Positions 1 through 10,122 of a DNA stretch of 45,889 bases are shown piece after piece. Position numbers and translations under genes: made by a program. The stretch covers positions 1 through 45,889 of the forward strand of contig DHDF01000112.1 of the NCBI GenBank assembly GCA_002399225.1, in the 5' to 3' direction. The stretch's first letter is position 1. Every line of letters begins with the position of its first letter. This DNA is from a bacterium UBA4883 (GTDB taxonomy: Bacteria; Bacillota; Clostridia; Oscillospirales; Acutalibacteraceae). A model generated the notes under the pieces. That model did not search any database, had not been told where the DNA came from, and worked only from the letters and a program-made list of their open reading frames with translations.

Positions 1-579
1 CTGCAGAGGATGAACACGCTGGCTGTTGAGTCCGCCAACGGTGTTTATGAGGATGGAACTAACACAGACCGTGGCAATCTGCAGGCGGAAGTTACCGCTC
101 TGATTTCCGAAATCGACCGGATCGCGGGTTCCACAAACTTCAACAACATCAACCTTCTGAACGGCAATCTCGCAACGACGGCATTGACCCTGCAGATCGG
201 CTCTGACAACGTGGAGGCACAGCAGATTACTCTGAACATTTCCAACATGACCGCTGCTTCTCTTGGCGTTGCTGATTTAAGCGTTGGCACCCAGGGAGAT
301 GCGCAGAGCGCAATTGATACCATCAAAACGGCAATTCAGAATGTGACCGCACAGCGTGCGAACCTCGGCGCCCTGCAGAACCGTCTCGAGCACGCGTCCA
401 ACAACCTGAGCACCATGAGCGAAAACCTCACTTCCGCGGAAAGTTCTATCCGTGACGTGGATATGTCCGACGAGTACGTCCAGTATTCGAAGAACCAGAT
501 CCTGTCGCAGGCTGCGACCGCCATGCTGGCGCAGGCCAACACCGCTCCGCAGAATGTTCTTACCCTGCTGAAAGGCTGA
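1..579 (+). CDS. Flagellin, C-terminal part (5' end outside window)
   Basis: The reading frame is open from base 1 and ends in TGA at 577-579, so only the last 192 residues are present. They match the conserved C-terminal D0/D1 part of bacterial flagellins. The early part carries the helix ending in the RIAGSTNFNN-like segment, then a short central domain of about 80 residues. The tail has LGALQNRLEHA, SSIRDVDMS and a hydrophobic terminal helix ending LTLLKG. Flagellin polymerises outside the cell into the filament, and this C-terminal helix packs in the filament core and is read by the export chaperone FliS. The short variable region suggests a small flagellin. A strong terminator follows directly, and glycosyltransferases lie downstream. 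Confidence 0.95.
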   Translation: MQRMNTLAVESANGVYEDGTNTDRGNLQAEVTALISEIDRIAGSTNFNNINLLNGNLATTALTLQIGSDNVEAQQITLNISNMTAASLGVADLSVGTQGDAQSAIDTIKTAIQNVTAQRANLGALQNRLEHASNNLSTMSENLTSAESSIRDVDMSDEYVQYSKNQILSQAATAMLAQANTAPQNVLTLLKG

Positions 580-601
580 TTCATCCTTTTGGCAATACTT
601 T

Positions 602-633
602 CAAGCCCCCGGCTTTCGCCGGGGGCTTGTTTT
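602..633 (+). terminator. Rho-independent terminator of flagellin
   Basis: Twelve-base perfect arms (602-613 and 618-629, GC-rich) with a TTTC loop are followed by a run of T. It lies 23 bases after the flagellin stop. Confidence 0.92.
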
Positions 634-635
634 AG

Positions 636-717
636 CCTTCCCCCAAAGCCATGCCTTTCTCTCTGGGGAAGGTGGCGCGCAGCGCCGAATGAGGACAGCT
701 TCCCCTGAAAGGGAAGC
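636..717. repeat. Intergenic triple-hairpin repeat element
   Basis: Three successive inverted repeats fill the gap between flagellin and the convergent glycosyltransferase. CCTTCCCC at 636-643 pairs with GGGGAAGG at 665-672; GGCGC at 674-678 pairs with GCGCC at 682-686; GCTTCCC at 698-704 pairs with GGGAAGC at 711-717. The word GGGGAAGGTGGC followed by a GC hairpin and ATGAGG resembles a dispersed intergenic repeat I recall from Oscillospirales genomes. That likeness is from memory. It may act as a terminator for the minus-strand gene ending at 722. Confidence 0.55.
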
Positions 718-721
718 CCAG

Positions 722-2935
722 TTACTGCGGCAGGCGGGAAGCCAGTTCTTTCATGGTTGGCTCCGTATGAGTCAGCTTCTGGAACCGAAGGACGTCTTGA
801 TCCTCCGGCATCAGCTTTGCAAGCTGGGCGGTTACCTGACCGGCCTGCTCCAGGTTTCCCGTCCGGAGCAGCGTCTCGATCTTCCGCTTGACCTGTCCGG
901 CAAGGATGTTGAATTCTCCGGCCTTTTTATCCCGCTCGTCCTGCTCTTTTTCAAAACGCTCGAGCAGGAAGCGGACCGGCTCCTTCATCACCGGATATTC
1001 CTTTAACGCCGCCCGCAGCCCGGACAAATAATGGACGCCGTCCGAACGGTCCCGCGCGGCAAACGCCTGCCCGGCGTAATAGGCAAACCGGGACCGGCGC
1101 GGCAGAACGGCGAGATTGGAAGGCGTAAACAACTCCCTTTTGTAAACCGCGCGGGCGTACTTCACGGAAGAATCCGCATAGCTTCGGAACAGCCTGCCGT
1201 ATTGTTCCGCATCCCGCTCCGCTTCCCGGGTCAGAACCGCACGTTCCAGCAGGCAGACCGTACCGGAAAGCCCCCGGACATTTTCAAAGGAATACATGTT
1301 GAAATAGCCAAAAACCACGTCCGCAAAATCCGGATGCTGCCTCTGCATGTTGGAGGCAAACGTCGGCAGATTTTCCGGATCGGTTTTCAGCAAAAACGGC
1401 ATCAGGTTGATTTTTTCCTTCATGGCGTAATACAGGACGTCCGCATAATTAAAATCCTGCCGCCAGCTTTTTTGACCAAAACGGTCCAGAGCGGCAAGGG
1501 CCGCCTTCCGGTCCTTGTTCAGCTCCGCACAGCACAGGCGGCCAAGCAAAAAGCAGTCGCCGTCTCCTTCTTCCCGGGCAAAAGCCTCACATACCGCCGC
1601 CTGTCTGGAAGGGTATTTGAGAAGATACGATTCGGCGGCCCTCTCGAAATCCCGCAGCTTGCCGGTATCGTCCAGTTTCAGAAGCTTCCGGTAATACTCC
1701 ACGGGGACCGACCAGTCCCCCAGCCGGCCGGCAAGCTCGAAACACACGGCCGGGCTTTCGTTTTTCGTCGAATTCTTCCGGGAAAGGTCCAGTTTTCTCA
1801 GGCAGTCCAGCGCCTCTTTCGGCTTTTCCTCTGCCAAAAGCGCCCTGGCGTTGACCACCAGGCATTGGTCTCTGGATTCCGGTGAGATGAAATAGAAAAT
1901 ATTGCACATCAGCAGAGCATGGTCAATTTTCCCGTCCAGATAATTCCGATAAAACCGCAGGTATCCGCGCCCGTATTTCAGCGCCTCGCCGTACCGCTTC
2001 AAAGAAAACGCCGAAATCTGGCCCATCCGGAAAAACTCCAGATCAAAAACGCTCGGCCGGAGTTTGTGAGACAGGAATTCCGTCAGCGTGTTCAGCACGT
2101 CTTCATGGCATCCCCACAGAAAATATGCGCGCATCCGGTAAAACGTCATCCGGCTATACGTCAGCCTGTCTTCCGGCCCGCTGATTGCAATTCCCTTGTC
2201 GGCATATTCGACGGCTTTTTCGTACTCTCCCCTGATGATCGCCCGATCCGCGGCCTGGATGAGCGCTTTCCGGTCCTTCGGATTTTCTTTCAGTTCTTCC
2301 AGCAGCAGATCCCGGTTCCGGCGGTCCTTCCGCTCTTTTTCCTCCACGTTGCGAAAAACATAGCCGTAGTGGTGGACATAATCGTCCAGCATCTTGACCG
2401 GCGGCCTCAGCGCAATGTCCTCATGCACTTTATTTCGGAAATGGATTCCCTCGTACATCCGGTAAACCCGGCAGGCATGATAATCGTGGAAGGTTTCCCC
2501 CGTCTGGTCCGTGTAATTCCTCTGAATATAGGAAGCCGCCCAGTACCCGTCGCACTCGCCGCTGTTAAAAAAGCGGACCAAACCGGCGGTGTCCTCAAAC
2601 CATTCGTCGCCGTCCAGAAACAGGAACCATTCCCCGCGCGCCGCTTTCAGGCCGGTATTCCGGGCGGCGGAAAAATCGCCGCACCACGGAAAACGGATGA
2701 TATGGCCGGTGTACTTTTCCGCGATTTCCGCCGTGCGGTCCGTGCTTCCGGTGTCGGTGACGATCAGTTCGCTCGGCACGGCTTCGAGCAGAGGCTTCAG
2801 AGAAGACAGGCACTTCTCCAGCGTTTTCTCCTCGTTTTTCACAATCAGGCCCACGGTAAGCCGTATCTCATGCCCGTGGAACGGGCCTTTCCCTTTCGGC
2901 GCGGCCGCGTGCTTTGCAGGTATGTACGCTTTCAT
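722..2935 (-). CDS. GT2-family glycosyltransferase with long TPR-like C-terminus
   Basis: The first about 230 residues form a GT-A fold family 2 glycosyltransferase. A start strand with LIVKNEEKTLEKCL is followed by DTGSTDRT and a nucleotide-sugar/metal motif LDGDEWF. The rest, about 500 residues, is helical and TPR-like with repeated ALL/A.Y patterns. A longer reading to 2974 exists, but it would begin only about 10 bases after the predicted transcription start and has no good ribosome site. The ATG at 2933-2935 has AGAGAGG ten bases upstream and is preferred (737 residues). Next to flagellin and back-to-back with a second enzyme of the same type, it is probably a cytoplasmic flagellin or surface-protein glycosyltransferase. 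The sugar is unknown. Confidence 0.85.
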   Translation of the reverse strand: MKAYIPAKHAAAPKGKGPFHGHEIRLTVGLIVKNEEKTLEKCLSSLKPLLEAVPSELIVTDTGSTDRTAEIAEKYTGHIIRFPWCGDFSAARNTGLKAARGEWFLFLDGDEWFEDTAGLVRFFNSGECDGYWAASYIQRNYTDQTGETFHDYHACRVYRMYEGIHFRNKVHEDIALRPPVKMLDDYVHHYGYVFRNVEEKERKDRRNRDLLLEELKENPKDRKALIQAADRAIIRGEYEKAVEYADKGIAISGPEDRLTYSRMTFYRMRAYFLWGCHEDVLNTLTEFLSHKLRPSVFDLEFFRMGQISAFSLKRYGEALKYGRGYLRFYRNYLDGKIDHALLMCNIFYFISPESRDQCLVVNARALLAEEKPKEALDCLRKLDLSRKNSTKNESPAVCFELAGRLGDWSVPVEYYRKLLKLDDTGKLRDFERAAESYLLKYPSRQAAVCEAFAREEGDGDCFLLGRLCCAELNKDRKAALAALDRFGQKSWRQDFNYADVLYYAMKEKINLMPFLLKTDPENLPTFASNMQRQHPDFADVVFGYFNMYSFENVRGLSGTVCLLERAVLTREAERDAEQYGRLFRSYADSSVKYARAVYKRELFTPSNLAVLPRRSRFAYYAGQAFAARDRSDGVHYLSGLRAALKEYPVMKEPVRFLLERFEKEQDERDKKAGEFNILAGQVKRKIETLLRTGNLEQAGQVTAQLAKLMPEDQDVLRFQKLTHTEPTMKELASRLPQ

Positions 2936-2990
2936 TGATAAAAATCCTCTCTGTTTCCGAAACCGGGGCATCAAAATTTAGAATACCTCT

Positions 2991-3018
2991 ATTATATCTA
3001 TCGTCCGCAGGCTGTCAA
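2991..3018 (-). promoter_or_regulatory. Sigma-A promoter for the minus-strand glycosyltransferase
   Basis: On the minus strand a perfect TTGACA (3018-3013) and perfect TATAAT (2996-2991) are 16 bases apart. The predicted start near 2984 supports the internal ATG at 2935. Confidence 0.8.
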
Positions 3019-3058
3019 TCCTTAGCGTTGCCAAGCTGCGGCGGAGAAAGGAAAAATG

Positions 3059-3067
3059 TGCTATAAT
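3059..3067 (+). promoter_or_regulatory. Extended -10 promoter for the plus-strand glycosyltransferase
   Basis: TGCTATAAT, an extended -10 element, lies 23 bases before the ATG at 3090. No good -35 is visible at 16-18 bases. It sits about 40 bases from the divergent promoter. Confidence 0.6.
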
Positions 3068-3089
3068 AAAAAGGAAAGAGGGGAAGCCC

Positions 3090-4118
3090 ATGATCCGCAT
3101 CAGCGTCTGCATGATCGTCAAAAACGAAGAAGCCGTTCTGGACCGCTGCCTGGGCAGCCTTTCCGGCATCGCGGACGAAATCGTCCTGGCGGACACCGGC
3201 TCCGCCGACCGGACCAAAGAAATCGCCGCGAATTATACCGATAAAATCTATAACTTCCCCTGGACGGGCGATTTTTCCGCCGCGCGGAATTTCGTGTTTT
3301 CCAAGGCGTCGATGGATTACATCTATTCCGCGGACGCCGACGAAGTCCTGGACGAGGAAAACCGCCGGAAATTTCTGCGGCTGAAGCGGACTCTGCCGCC
3401 GGATGCGGAAATCGTTCAGATGAAATACGCCAACCAGACGCGGTACAACACCGCCTACAATTTCGACACGGAGCTCCGCCCGAAACTGTTCCGGCGCCTG
3501 CGCACGTTCCGCTGGGTCGACCCGGTCCACGAAACCGTCGACCTGGGCGTCCGCATCGTCAACAGCGGCATCACCGTTCGCCATATGCCCGCCGGCCTTC
3601 ATTCCGGCCGGGACTTCTCCCTGCTGGAAGCCGCCGCGAAAGCGGGCCCCCTGAGCGAACGCCTTGCCCGGATGTACGCCAAGGAGCTGTTCATCAGCGG
3701 CACAGACCGCGACGTGCTGGCGGCGCTTCCCTGCTTCGAGCCGGTCCTGCACGACGAAAACCGCGGCCTCGACGAAGTGCGCGTGGCGCAGTGCGTCGCC
3801 GTGCGGGGTGCCCGGCTGAAAGGCGACGCGGCCGCGATGTTCAAAACGGCCCTCAAAAACGTCATCGCCGATCCGTGCGCCGAAGTCTGCTGCGAGCTGG
3901 GCGCATACTTCAAGGCGTCCGGCGACTGGGAAGAGGCGGCTACCTGGTACTACACCGCGGCCTTCGGGGCGCAGAGCGAGCTGAATGTCCATTCTTCCGG
4001 AGATATTCCCCTGCGCGGCCTCGCGGCCTGCTACGAGAAGCTCGGCGCCCCCGCCGAGGCGGAAAAATACCGTTCCCGTGCTGACGAATGGGTTCCCCCG
4101 CAATCCGGTGACACATAA
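3090..4118 (+). CDS. GT2-family glycosyltransferase with TPR-like tail
   Basis: A 342-residue protein with the same N-terminal family 2 glycosyltransferase plan as its divergent neighbour: ISVCMIVKNEEAVLDRCL, ADTGSADRTKE and an acidic SADADEVLDEE in the DxD position. The first about 200 residues are catalytic, and the remaining about 140 are helical TPR-like (ADAMFKTAL, EEAATWYY and similar). AGGGGAAGCCC precedes the ATG. It would transfer a sugar from a nucleotide donor in the cytoplasm. Two such enzymes beside flagellin suggest filament glycosylation, but the acceptor is not shown by sequence. Its closest known relatives are often annotated only as tetratricopeptide glycosyltransferases. 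Confidence 0.85.
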   Translation: MIRISVCMIVKNEEAVLDRCLGSLSGIADEIVLADTGSADRTKEIAANYTDKIYNFPWTGDFSAARNFVFSKASMDYIYSADADEVLDEENRRKFLRLKRTLPPDAEIVQMKYANQTRYNTAYNFDTELRPKLFRRLRTFRWVDPVHETVDLGVRIVNSGITVRHMPAGLHSGRDFSLLEAAAKAGPLSERLARMYAKELFISGTDRDVLAALPCFEPVLHDENRGLDEVRVAQCVAVRGARLKGDAAAMFKTALKNVIADPCAEVCCELGAYFKASGDWEEAATWYYTAAFGAQSELNVHSSGDIPLRGLAACYEKLGAPAEAEKYRSRADEWVPPQSGDT

Positions 4119-4139
4119 ATTTCCCATTCTGTTCATAAA

Positions 4140-4169
4140 TTGTTTATCATTCATCATAATAGATATGAT
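4140..4169 (+). promoter_or_regulatory. Possible sigma-A promoter for enolase
   Basis: TTGTTT at 4140-4145 and TATGAT at 4164-4169 are separated by 18 bases in an AT-rich gap. The match is moderate. The leader to the enolase ATG would be about 60 bases. Confidence 0.4.
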
Positions 4170-4189
4170 ATGTTTATTATTAGAGATAG

Positions 4190-5521
<1,332 letters not shown>

Positions 5522-5542
5522 AAGAACATTTTTTAGAATAGT

Positions 5543-5584
5543 AAAAAGCCCGAAAACGCCTGTGAGCGTTTCGGGCTTTTTTTA
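5543..5584. terminator. Bidirectional terminator between enolase and chemoreceptor
   Basis: An AAGCCCGAAAACGC arm pairs with GCGTTTCGGGCTT with one bulge. It is flanked by A5 and T7 runs, so it can serve both convergent genes. Confidence 0.9.
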
Positions 5585-5593
5585 TACCGATTT

Positions 5594-6988
5594 TTAGGAG
5601 ACGCTTTTTTGCAGATCCGAGCTTGTTTTTTTACTCTGCGGAAGACTGTGGAGCGCCGTCTTTTTGTTTTTGCCATCCAAACCGGAAGAAACAGCGGAAT
5701 CTTTCTTCAGCCGGAACCGGCTCAACTCTTTCCGGAGCAGATCCGCCTGGCCTGAAAGCTCCTCGCTGGCCGCGGCGCTTTCTTCCGCTGAAGCGGAATT
5801 TGTTTGAACGACGCTTGAAATCTGTTCCAGCCCTTGGGTGATCTGCTGCACCGCTCCGGACTGTGTTGACGAAGCACGGTCGATCTTCTCCACCGCTTCG
5901 TTGATTTCGCCGATCTGACCGGATACCTGCTTCAGCGATTCTGCCGTTTTGTCGGCAATTTCGGTACCGTCTTTCACTTTTGCGATTGCACTTTCAATCA
6001 GAGCCGTCGTCTTGCTGGCGGCGTCGGCGGATTTGCCTGCAAGCGACCGCACTTCATCGGCAACGACGGCAAACCCCTTGCCGGCATCTCCGGCGCGCGC
6101 AGCTTCCACCGCGGCATTCAGCGCGAGGATATTGGTCTGGAAAGCGATTTCATCAATTACTTTAATAATCTTCTGGATTTCATCGGCGGAAGTGTTGATC
6201 TCCCCCATGGCAGTAAGCATCTGTTCGACCTGATCGTTACTGTCATGGACGTCGTCTATCGTTTTGGCCATGAAGGACGTCACTTTACTGATATGCTTCG
6301 ACGTCTCATCAATGCTTTTCGAAATTTCCTGCGTGGAAGAAGACAGTTCCTCTACGGAAGCCGCCTGCTCGGTCGCACCCTGTGCCAGTTGCTCAGCCGT
6401 TGCCGAAACCTGCTGGGCACCGCTGTCTACCTGGTCGGAAGTCGACTCCATGATTGCAAAGGTATGATTCAGTTTTTGCAGAATCTCGCGGAACGAGGCG
6501 GTGATCGGGGCAAAATCCCCCTCAAAATCTCTGGTGACCTCCGTCGCAAGGTCTCCGTCAGAAATCCGCTCCAGCATTTTCAAAATCTCGTCGATATCTT
6601 TCTTCAGCTTGACAAAGGCAGAACCGAGGGAATTCGTCAGGCCGCCGATTTCATTCTGAGCCTCTGCACTGAGATCCGCCTTTAACTTTCCCTTCGAAAA
6701 GTCCTGAATGGCATTTTTCATCTTTTCCAAGGGCTTTGAAAATGTCTTTGGGATCCATACAATGGTAAAGACTACCGAAAGAAAAAACAGAAAACAAAAG
6801 GCGCCGAATACCACCATGATCCAAGGAGCGGACTGCTTCATCTGAGATAAATCCTGCCCATTCAGGAGCCGGGACAGTGTATAAATTCCAAATCCAGCGC
6901 ATAGAATACCCATTATCGAAATTGCTAACTGAACCACTGCAAGCAGTTTCGCTAATTTTACATTTTGAATATTATTCTTTGATTTCAT
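5594..6988 (-). CDS. Methyl-accepting chemotaxis protein with minimal external domain
   Basis: A 464-residue chemoreceptor. Membrane helices lie at about residues 11-36 and 55-79, leaving only some 18 residues outside the cell, so there is no ordinary extracellular ligand domain. A HAMP region follows (about 80-130), then a second HAMP-like segment (about 133-185). The long methyl-accepting coiled coil has its CheA/CheW-binding hairpin tip at about 280-320 ([21 protein letters not shown]). The basic tail of about 40 residues has no CheR-docking pentapeptide. AAAGGAGG is placed well before the ATG. It probably senses a membrane, redox or internal cue, or partners another sensor. The gene stands alone, without che genes. 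Confidence 0.93.
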   Translation of the reverse strand: MKSKNNIQNVKLAKLLAVVQLAISIMGILCAGFGIYTLSRLLNGQDLSQMKQSAPWIMVVFGAFCFLFFLSVVFTIVWIPKTFSKPLEKMKNAIQDFSKGKLKADLSAEAQNEIGGLTNSLGSAFVKLKKDIDEILKMLERISDGDLATEVTRDFEGDFAPITASFREILQKLNHTFAIMESTSDQVDSGAQQVSATAEQLAQGATEQAASVEELSSSTQEISKSIDETSKHISKVTSFMAKTIDDVHDSNDQVEQMLTAMGEINTSADEIQKIIKVIDEIAFQTNILALNAAVEAARAGDAGKGFAVVADEVRSLAGKSADAASKTTALIESAIAKVKDGTEIADKTAESLKQVSGQIGEINEAVEKIDRASSTQSGAVQQITQGLEQISSVVQTNSASAEESAAASEELSGQADLLRKELSRFRLKKDSAVSSGLDGKNKKTALHSLPQSKKTSSDLQKSVS

Positions 6989-7103
6989 CGAATCTTTAAC
7001 CTCCTTTAGACACGAAAAATAGAACAGCTTTTTTTCCTTCAGTCACAAAAAATTACATATAAAGCTGTTTCATAGGATAATATTGATTTTTCAAATCGAG
7101 TTT

Positions 7104-7132
7104 AGTATATATCAGTAAAATAGATATGTCAA
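7104..7132 (-). promoter_or_regulatory. Sigma-A promoter and structured leader for chemoreceptor
   Basis: TTGACA (7132-7127) and TATACT (7109-7104) are 17 bases apart on the minus strand. The leader of about 108 bases contains a nine-base inverted repeat (7061-7069 with 7023-7031), which could form a hairpin upstream of the ribosome site. It is not a sigma-D-type flagellar promoter. Confidence 0.75.
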
Positions 7133-7214
7133 TACATTCAATGAGGTTAATTGATATTTCATTTACTTTTCTAATGCAATTTGTAGAATTGAATTGAAAG
7201 GGCTGATATGGAGG

Positions 7215-7820
7215 ATGAACAGGATCCGTTTTTTACGCCTGCAAAAATCAATGAAGCAGGAAGAACTTGCAAAAGTAATTCATGTCAGTCAATCATCACT
7301 TTCCGGTTATGAAAACGAAAAATATGAACCGGACAAAAAGACGCTGCTCCGCCTGGCAGACTTTTTTGGGGTATCGGTCGATTACCTTCTCGGGATCGAC
7401 AACATCCACCCCGATAAAAACAGTGCTACGGGAAAGATCCCCATTTATTCCAGTCTGCAGTCAAAACCGCTTTCGGGTCTTTGCGGTTCTATCCTGTTTT
7501 TTCTGGACTTTAACCCCTATTGGAAAACCGATGGGGAATATTTTGGCATCCGGGTCTGCGGCGACTGGATGGAACCGCGCATCTTCGATGGGGACATCGC
7601 CATTGCACGGCGGCAAAATACCGTGGAAAACGGAGACATCGCCGTCATTCAGACGGGTGACGGGAATGCAAAAGTGATCCGCGTGGCAATTCAGAGAACC
7701 GGCATCCTCCTTTTGCCTTACAATTCTAAATACGAAATCTCCTATTATACAAACAAAGAAATTGTGGACCTGCCGGTTAAAATTCTCGGCAAAGTGGTTG
7801 AATTCCGAGCAAAATGCTGA
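7215..7820 (+). CDS. XRE-family regulator with catalytically altered S24/LexA-like domain
   Basis: A protein of about 201 residues from the ATG at 7215; a TTG at 7194 would add seven residues. Residues 1-60 are an XRE helix-turn-helix with MKQEELAKVIHVSQSSLSGYE and FFGVSVDYLLG. The C-terminal half has the LexA/CI peptidase S24 fold, with the expected GD.MEP.I.DGD and later VIRV and LLPYN. The nucleophile serine of the usual GDSM motif is Trp here (GDWM, codon TGG at 7564-7566). A Cys-Gly pair in SGLCGS resembles a UmuD-type cleavage site, but self-cleavage should be impossible. It is therefore likely a DNA-binding repressor using the S24 fold only for dimerisation or binding. The target is unknown; the divergent chemoreceptor is the obvious candidate. 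Confidence 0.8.
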   Translation: MNRIRFLRLQKSMKQEELAKVIHVSQSSLSGYENEKYEPDKKTLLRLADFFGVSVDYLLGIDNIHPDKNSATGKIPIYSSLQSKPLSGLCGSILFFLDFNPYWKTDGEYFGIRVCGDWMEPRIFDGDIAIARRQNTVENGDIAVIQTGDGNAKVIRVAIQRTGILLLPYNSKYEISYYTNKEIVDLPVKILGKVVEFRAKC

Positions 7821-7858
7821 AAAAGCCGGAACCACAGTACTGTGGTTCCGGCTTTTTC
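7819..7858. terminator. Perfect palindromic bidirectional terminator
   Basis: The 40-base inverted repeat is fully self-complementary (17 or more paired bases around AGTACT), with A5 and T5 flanks. It closes both the regulator and the convergent blaR1-like gene. Confidence 0.93.
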
Positions 7859-7872
7859 AATTCTTTTTTGTC

Positions 7873-10122
7873 TTAGGAAAAGATCGGGATATCTTCAGCG
7901 CCGTCATGAAAACAGTTTGCTTTCAGTCCGGACTGCCGGACATATTCCTGAAGGTTTTTCTTCATCAGCTTATCAAAATTCTTGCCGGTTCCATAATTTG
8001 AAAGCATTTTTTTTGCCACGTCGCTGTGCGGCGCGCAGAAACTGCGGATAGAATCCGCAAAGTAGGAACCGTCTTTCGCAGCGGTGTGCCCAGACAGACG
8101 CCACGAGGCTCCGTTTTTGGAAAAGCGGAGTTCCATCGGGATCGATCCTCCGCTGACCGAATTCAGCACATCTCCGTCCAGCTCATACTCCGCCGAATGG
8201 ACGGTTGCAAAAATCCGCAGCACACCGTTTTCCTCAAAGCTTCCGTAGATTGCCGGAGCATTGATCACCACGTTGCCCGGCGTGCAAGGTTCCGAGTTAA
8301 ATTGAGCCAGCGCCTGGTAAACGGCGCTTTCCGCCGTCTGATCCGAATGATGCACATAAGACGGGAGCGCTCCGGCCTGCGCCGAGCCTTTTTGAGCCTT
8401 GGAGTTCGGAGGGCAGGGATTCTCCAGCGTAAGCACCGTGCTGCCATCTTTCGAAACCGCATAGCGCCGGTTCTGCCGCGGGCTTTGGAAGGATGGGACT
8501 TTGCAGAACAGGTGAAAATCAGCACCGCCGAAGGTTTGCTCCCGGAGCAGCATCAGCTGCGCGGAAGCGCTCAGACTCTTTTCCAGCGCGTGCTGCTCCT
8601 GATCGGCGGTCAGTCCACCAACCTCCCGCCCGTTAAAATCCGCCGCGCTGCGGCTTTGAAGCTCCATCAGAAATTTTCCCATTTCAGCTTCTCCCTGCGA
8701 AAATTTCCTTACATCCGTCTGTTCCAGCTTCGCCGCCTGCTCCTGCGTATAAGTAAAAGTCATCTGACAGTCCGGCCCGGAGACCTGAAAGGTAATGCGG
8801 CCGGCATTTTGAATCAGGCTGAGCAGAAGCGCCGCATTCCGGTAAGCCCAGACAAGGTCTGTTTTCGTAAGGACTTCGTCATTCCGCGCCATATAGCTGA
8901 CTGTCAGTCCATACGGTTTGGCGCTTGTCTGAAGGGAGATTTCTTTCTGCGTTATTCCGTCCGGCAAAGGCGGCAGGGTGCCCAGCACCCTGCCGACCGC
9001 GCTGGCGTTTCCAATATACTTCGTGCGCGCCTGAATCATCTGTTTCGCCATGGTCCTCGCCTGCCGTGCCGAAATGGCCTTTCCATCCTTTCGGAATCCG
9101 ACTGTCCGCGGCCCGCAGGCGATAAACGCACCGCAGGCAATCGCCAGAACGAGAACAAGGCAGAGCGCTGCCGCGCCGCGGCGTTTTCCTTTTGTGTCTA
9201 GAATTGTTTCCAGACGGCGCCTCAGTTCTTTTTTTCCGCTGCCAAAGCAGGTGGAAAGCATCGAGCGGCGCAGCACACCCTTTTGGGCCACGGAGAGAAC
9301 CGCGCGGCCGTATTCTTCCCGAAACGCCGGCTCCGCTCCCAGAAGCGCCGCCTCGTCGCAGGAAAGCTCCAGATCCCGGTTTGCCTCCCGCACCATCAGC
9401 CAGACAAGCGGGTTAAACCAATGGAAAGCGCAGGCGGCGGCAAGCAGCAGTTTATACCACAGGTCGCGCCGCTTATAATGCGTCAGTTCATGCCGGAACA
9501 CAACGCGCAGTTCGCCGGGGGTAAAAGCTTCCGCCGGCAGGAGCAGCACAGGGCGGAACAGGCCTGTCATCATCGGGCTGATCCCTTTTTTGCAGCGCAT
9601 CAGGCGGATCCGGTTTCCGGCCCCGGCCGCCGTGCACGCCTCCCGGAACAGATGCAGGGTTTCGCTGTCCGGTTCCTCCGAGCTCCACCGCAGATACCGC
9701 CGCCGAAACTGCGCACTGGACACAGCCGTCCAGACAAGGCAGCACGCGGCACCGCCAGCCCACAGGACGGCAAGCACCGCCCGCAACGGCACGGTGCGGG
9801 TTTCCTGACGCGCCGGAAGCGGCTCTGCTGTCTCCCGGGCTGTTCCGGAAACCGCAACGGCTGCAGAACCTGCGTTCCGCGCGGCGGGAACAGTAACTGT
9901 CAGGCTTTGCCGCGGCGCCGGAATCGTGACAGCCGGGGCCGGGGCCGCAAAGTGGAACGGAACCAGCAGCCTGACCGCAAGCACCAGCCAGGCCCAGTAC
10001 CGCCACCGGGCGGCAAAGGCTTTCCGGGTCGCACCGCCGGCCAGAAAGAGTGCCAGAATCAGGAGGGACGCCCCGGCGGAAATTTCCGCCGTGCGCGCGG
10101 CGACTTCGGTCAGAAAATTCAT
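7873..10122 (-). CDS. BlaR1-like M56 metalloprotease antirepressor with DUF4825-like sensor
   Basis: A 749-residue membrane protein. Hydrophobic helices lie at about 17-30, 43-58, 112-134 and 319-336. Between them is the M56 zinc protease core with HELTH at 211-215 and the downstream acidic ligand helix NRDLELSCDEAAL. BlaR1/MecR1 proteins cleave or trigger loss of the BlaI repressor. The roughly 400-residue external part lacks the penicillin-binding transpeptidase motifs (no SxxK/SxN/KTG arrangement). It begins with a segment resembling DUF4825 (YIGNASAVGRVLGTLP through SAKPYGLTVSY). The signal sensed is therefore probably not a beta-lactam. The start overlaps the end of blaI by four bases (ATGA), so the two are translationally coupled. 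No beta-lactamase gene is nearby. Confidence 0.87.
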   Translation of the reverse strand: MNFLTEVAARTAEISAGASLLILALFLAGGATRKAFAARWRYWAWLVLAVRLLVPFHFAAPAPAVTIPAPRQSLTVTVPAARNAGSAAVAVSGTARETAEPLPARQETRTVPLRAVLAVLWAGGAACCLVWTAVSSAQFRRRYLRWSSEEPDSETLHLFREACTAAGAGNRIRLMRCKKGISPMMTGLFRPVLLLPAEAFTPGELRVVFRHELTHYKRRDLWYKLLLAAACAFHWFNPLVWLMVREANRDLELSCDEAALLGAEPAFREEYGRAVLSVAQKGVLRRSMLSTCFGSGKKELRRRLETILDTKGKRRGAAALCLVLVLAIACGAFIACGPRTVGFRKDGKAISARQARTMAKQMIQARTKYIGNASAVGRVLGTLPPLPDGITQKEISLQTSAKPYGLTVSYMARNDEVLTKTDLVWAYRNAALLLSLIQNAGRITFQVSGPDCQMTFTYTQEQAAKLEQTDVRKFSQGEAEMGKFLMELQSRSAADFNGREVGGLTADQEQHALEKSLSASAQLMLLREQTFGGADFHLFCKVPSFQSPRQNRRYAVSKDGSTVLTLENPCPPNSKAQKGSAQAGALPSYVHHSDQTAESAVYQALAQFNSEPCTPGNVVINAPAIYGSFEENGVLRIFATVHSAEYELDGDVLNSVSGGSIPMELRFSKNGASWRLSGHTAAKDGSYFADSIRSFCAPHSDVAKKMLSNYGTGKNFDKLMKKNLQEYVRQSGLKANCFHDGAEDIPIFS

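Noticed and set aside
722..2938. Long plus-strand frames opposite the glycosyltransferase
   Set aside because: They are antisense shadows of a GC-rich gene, with no family motifs or ribosome sites.
3015..4157. Minus-strand 380-residue frame opposite the second glycosyltransferase
   Set aside because: The plus-strand frame has clear GT2 motifs and a ribosome site; the antisense frame has a low-complexity composition.
7819..7858. Regulator binding site in the perfect palindrome
   Set aside because: The A/T flanks and position between convergent stops make it a bidirectional terminator.
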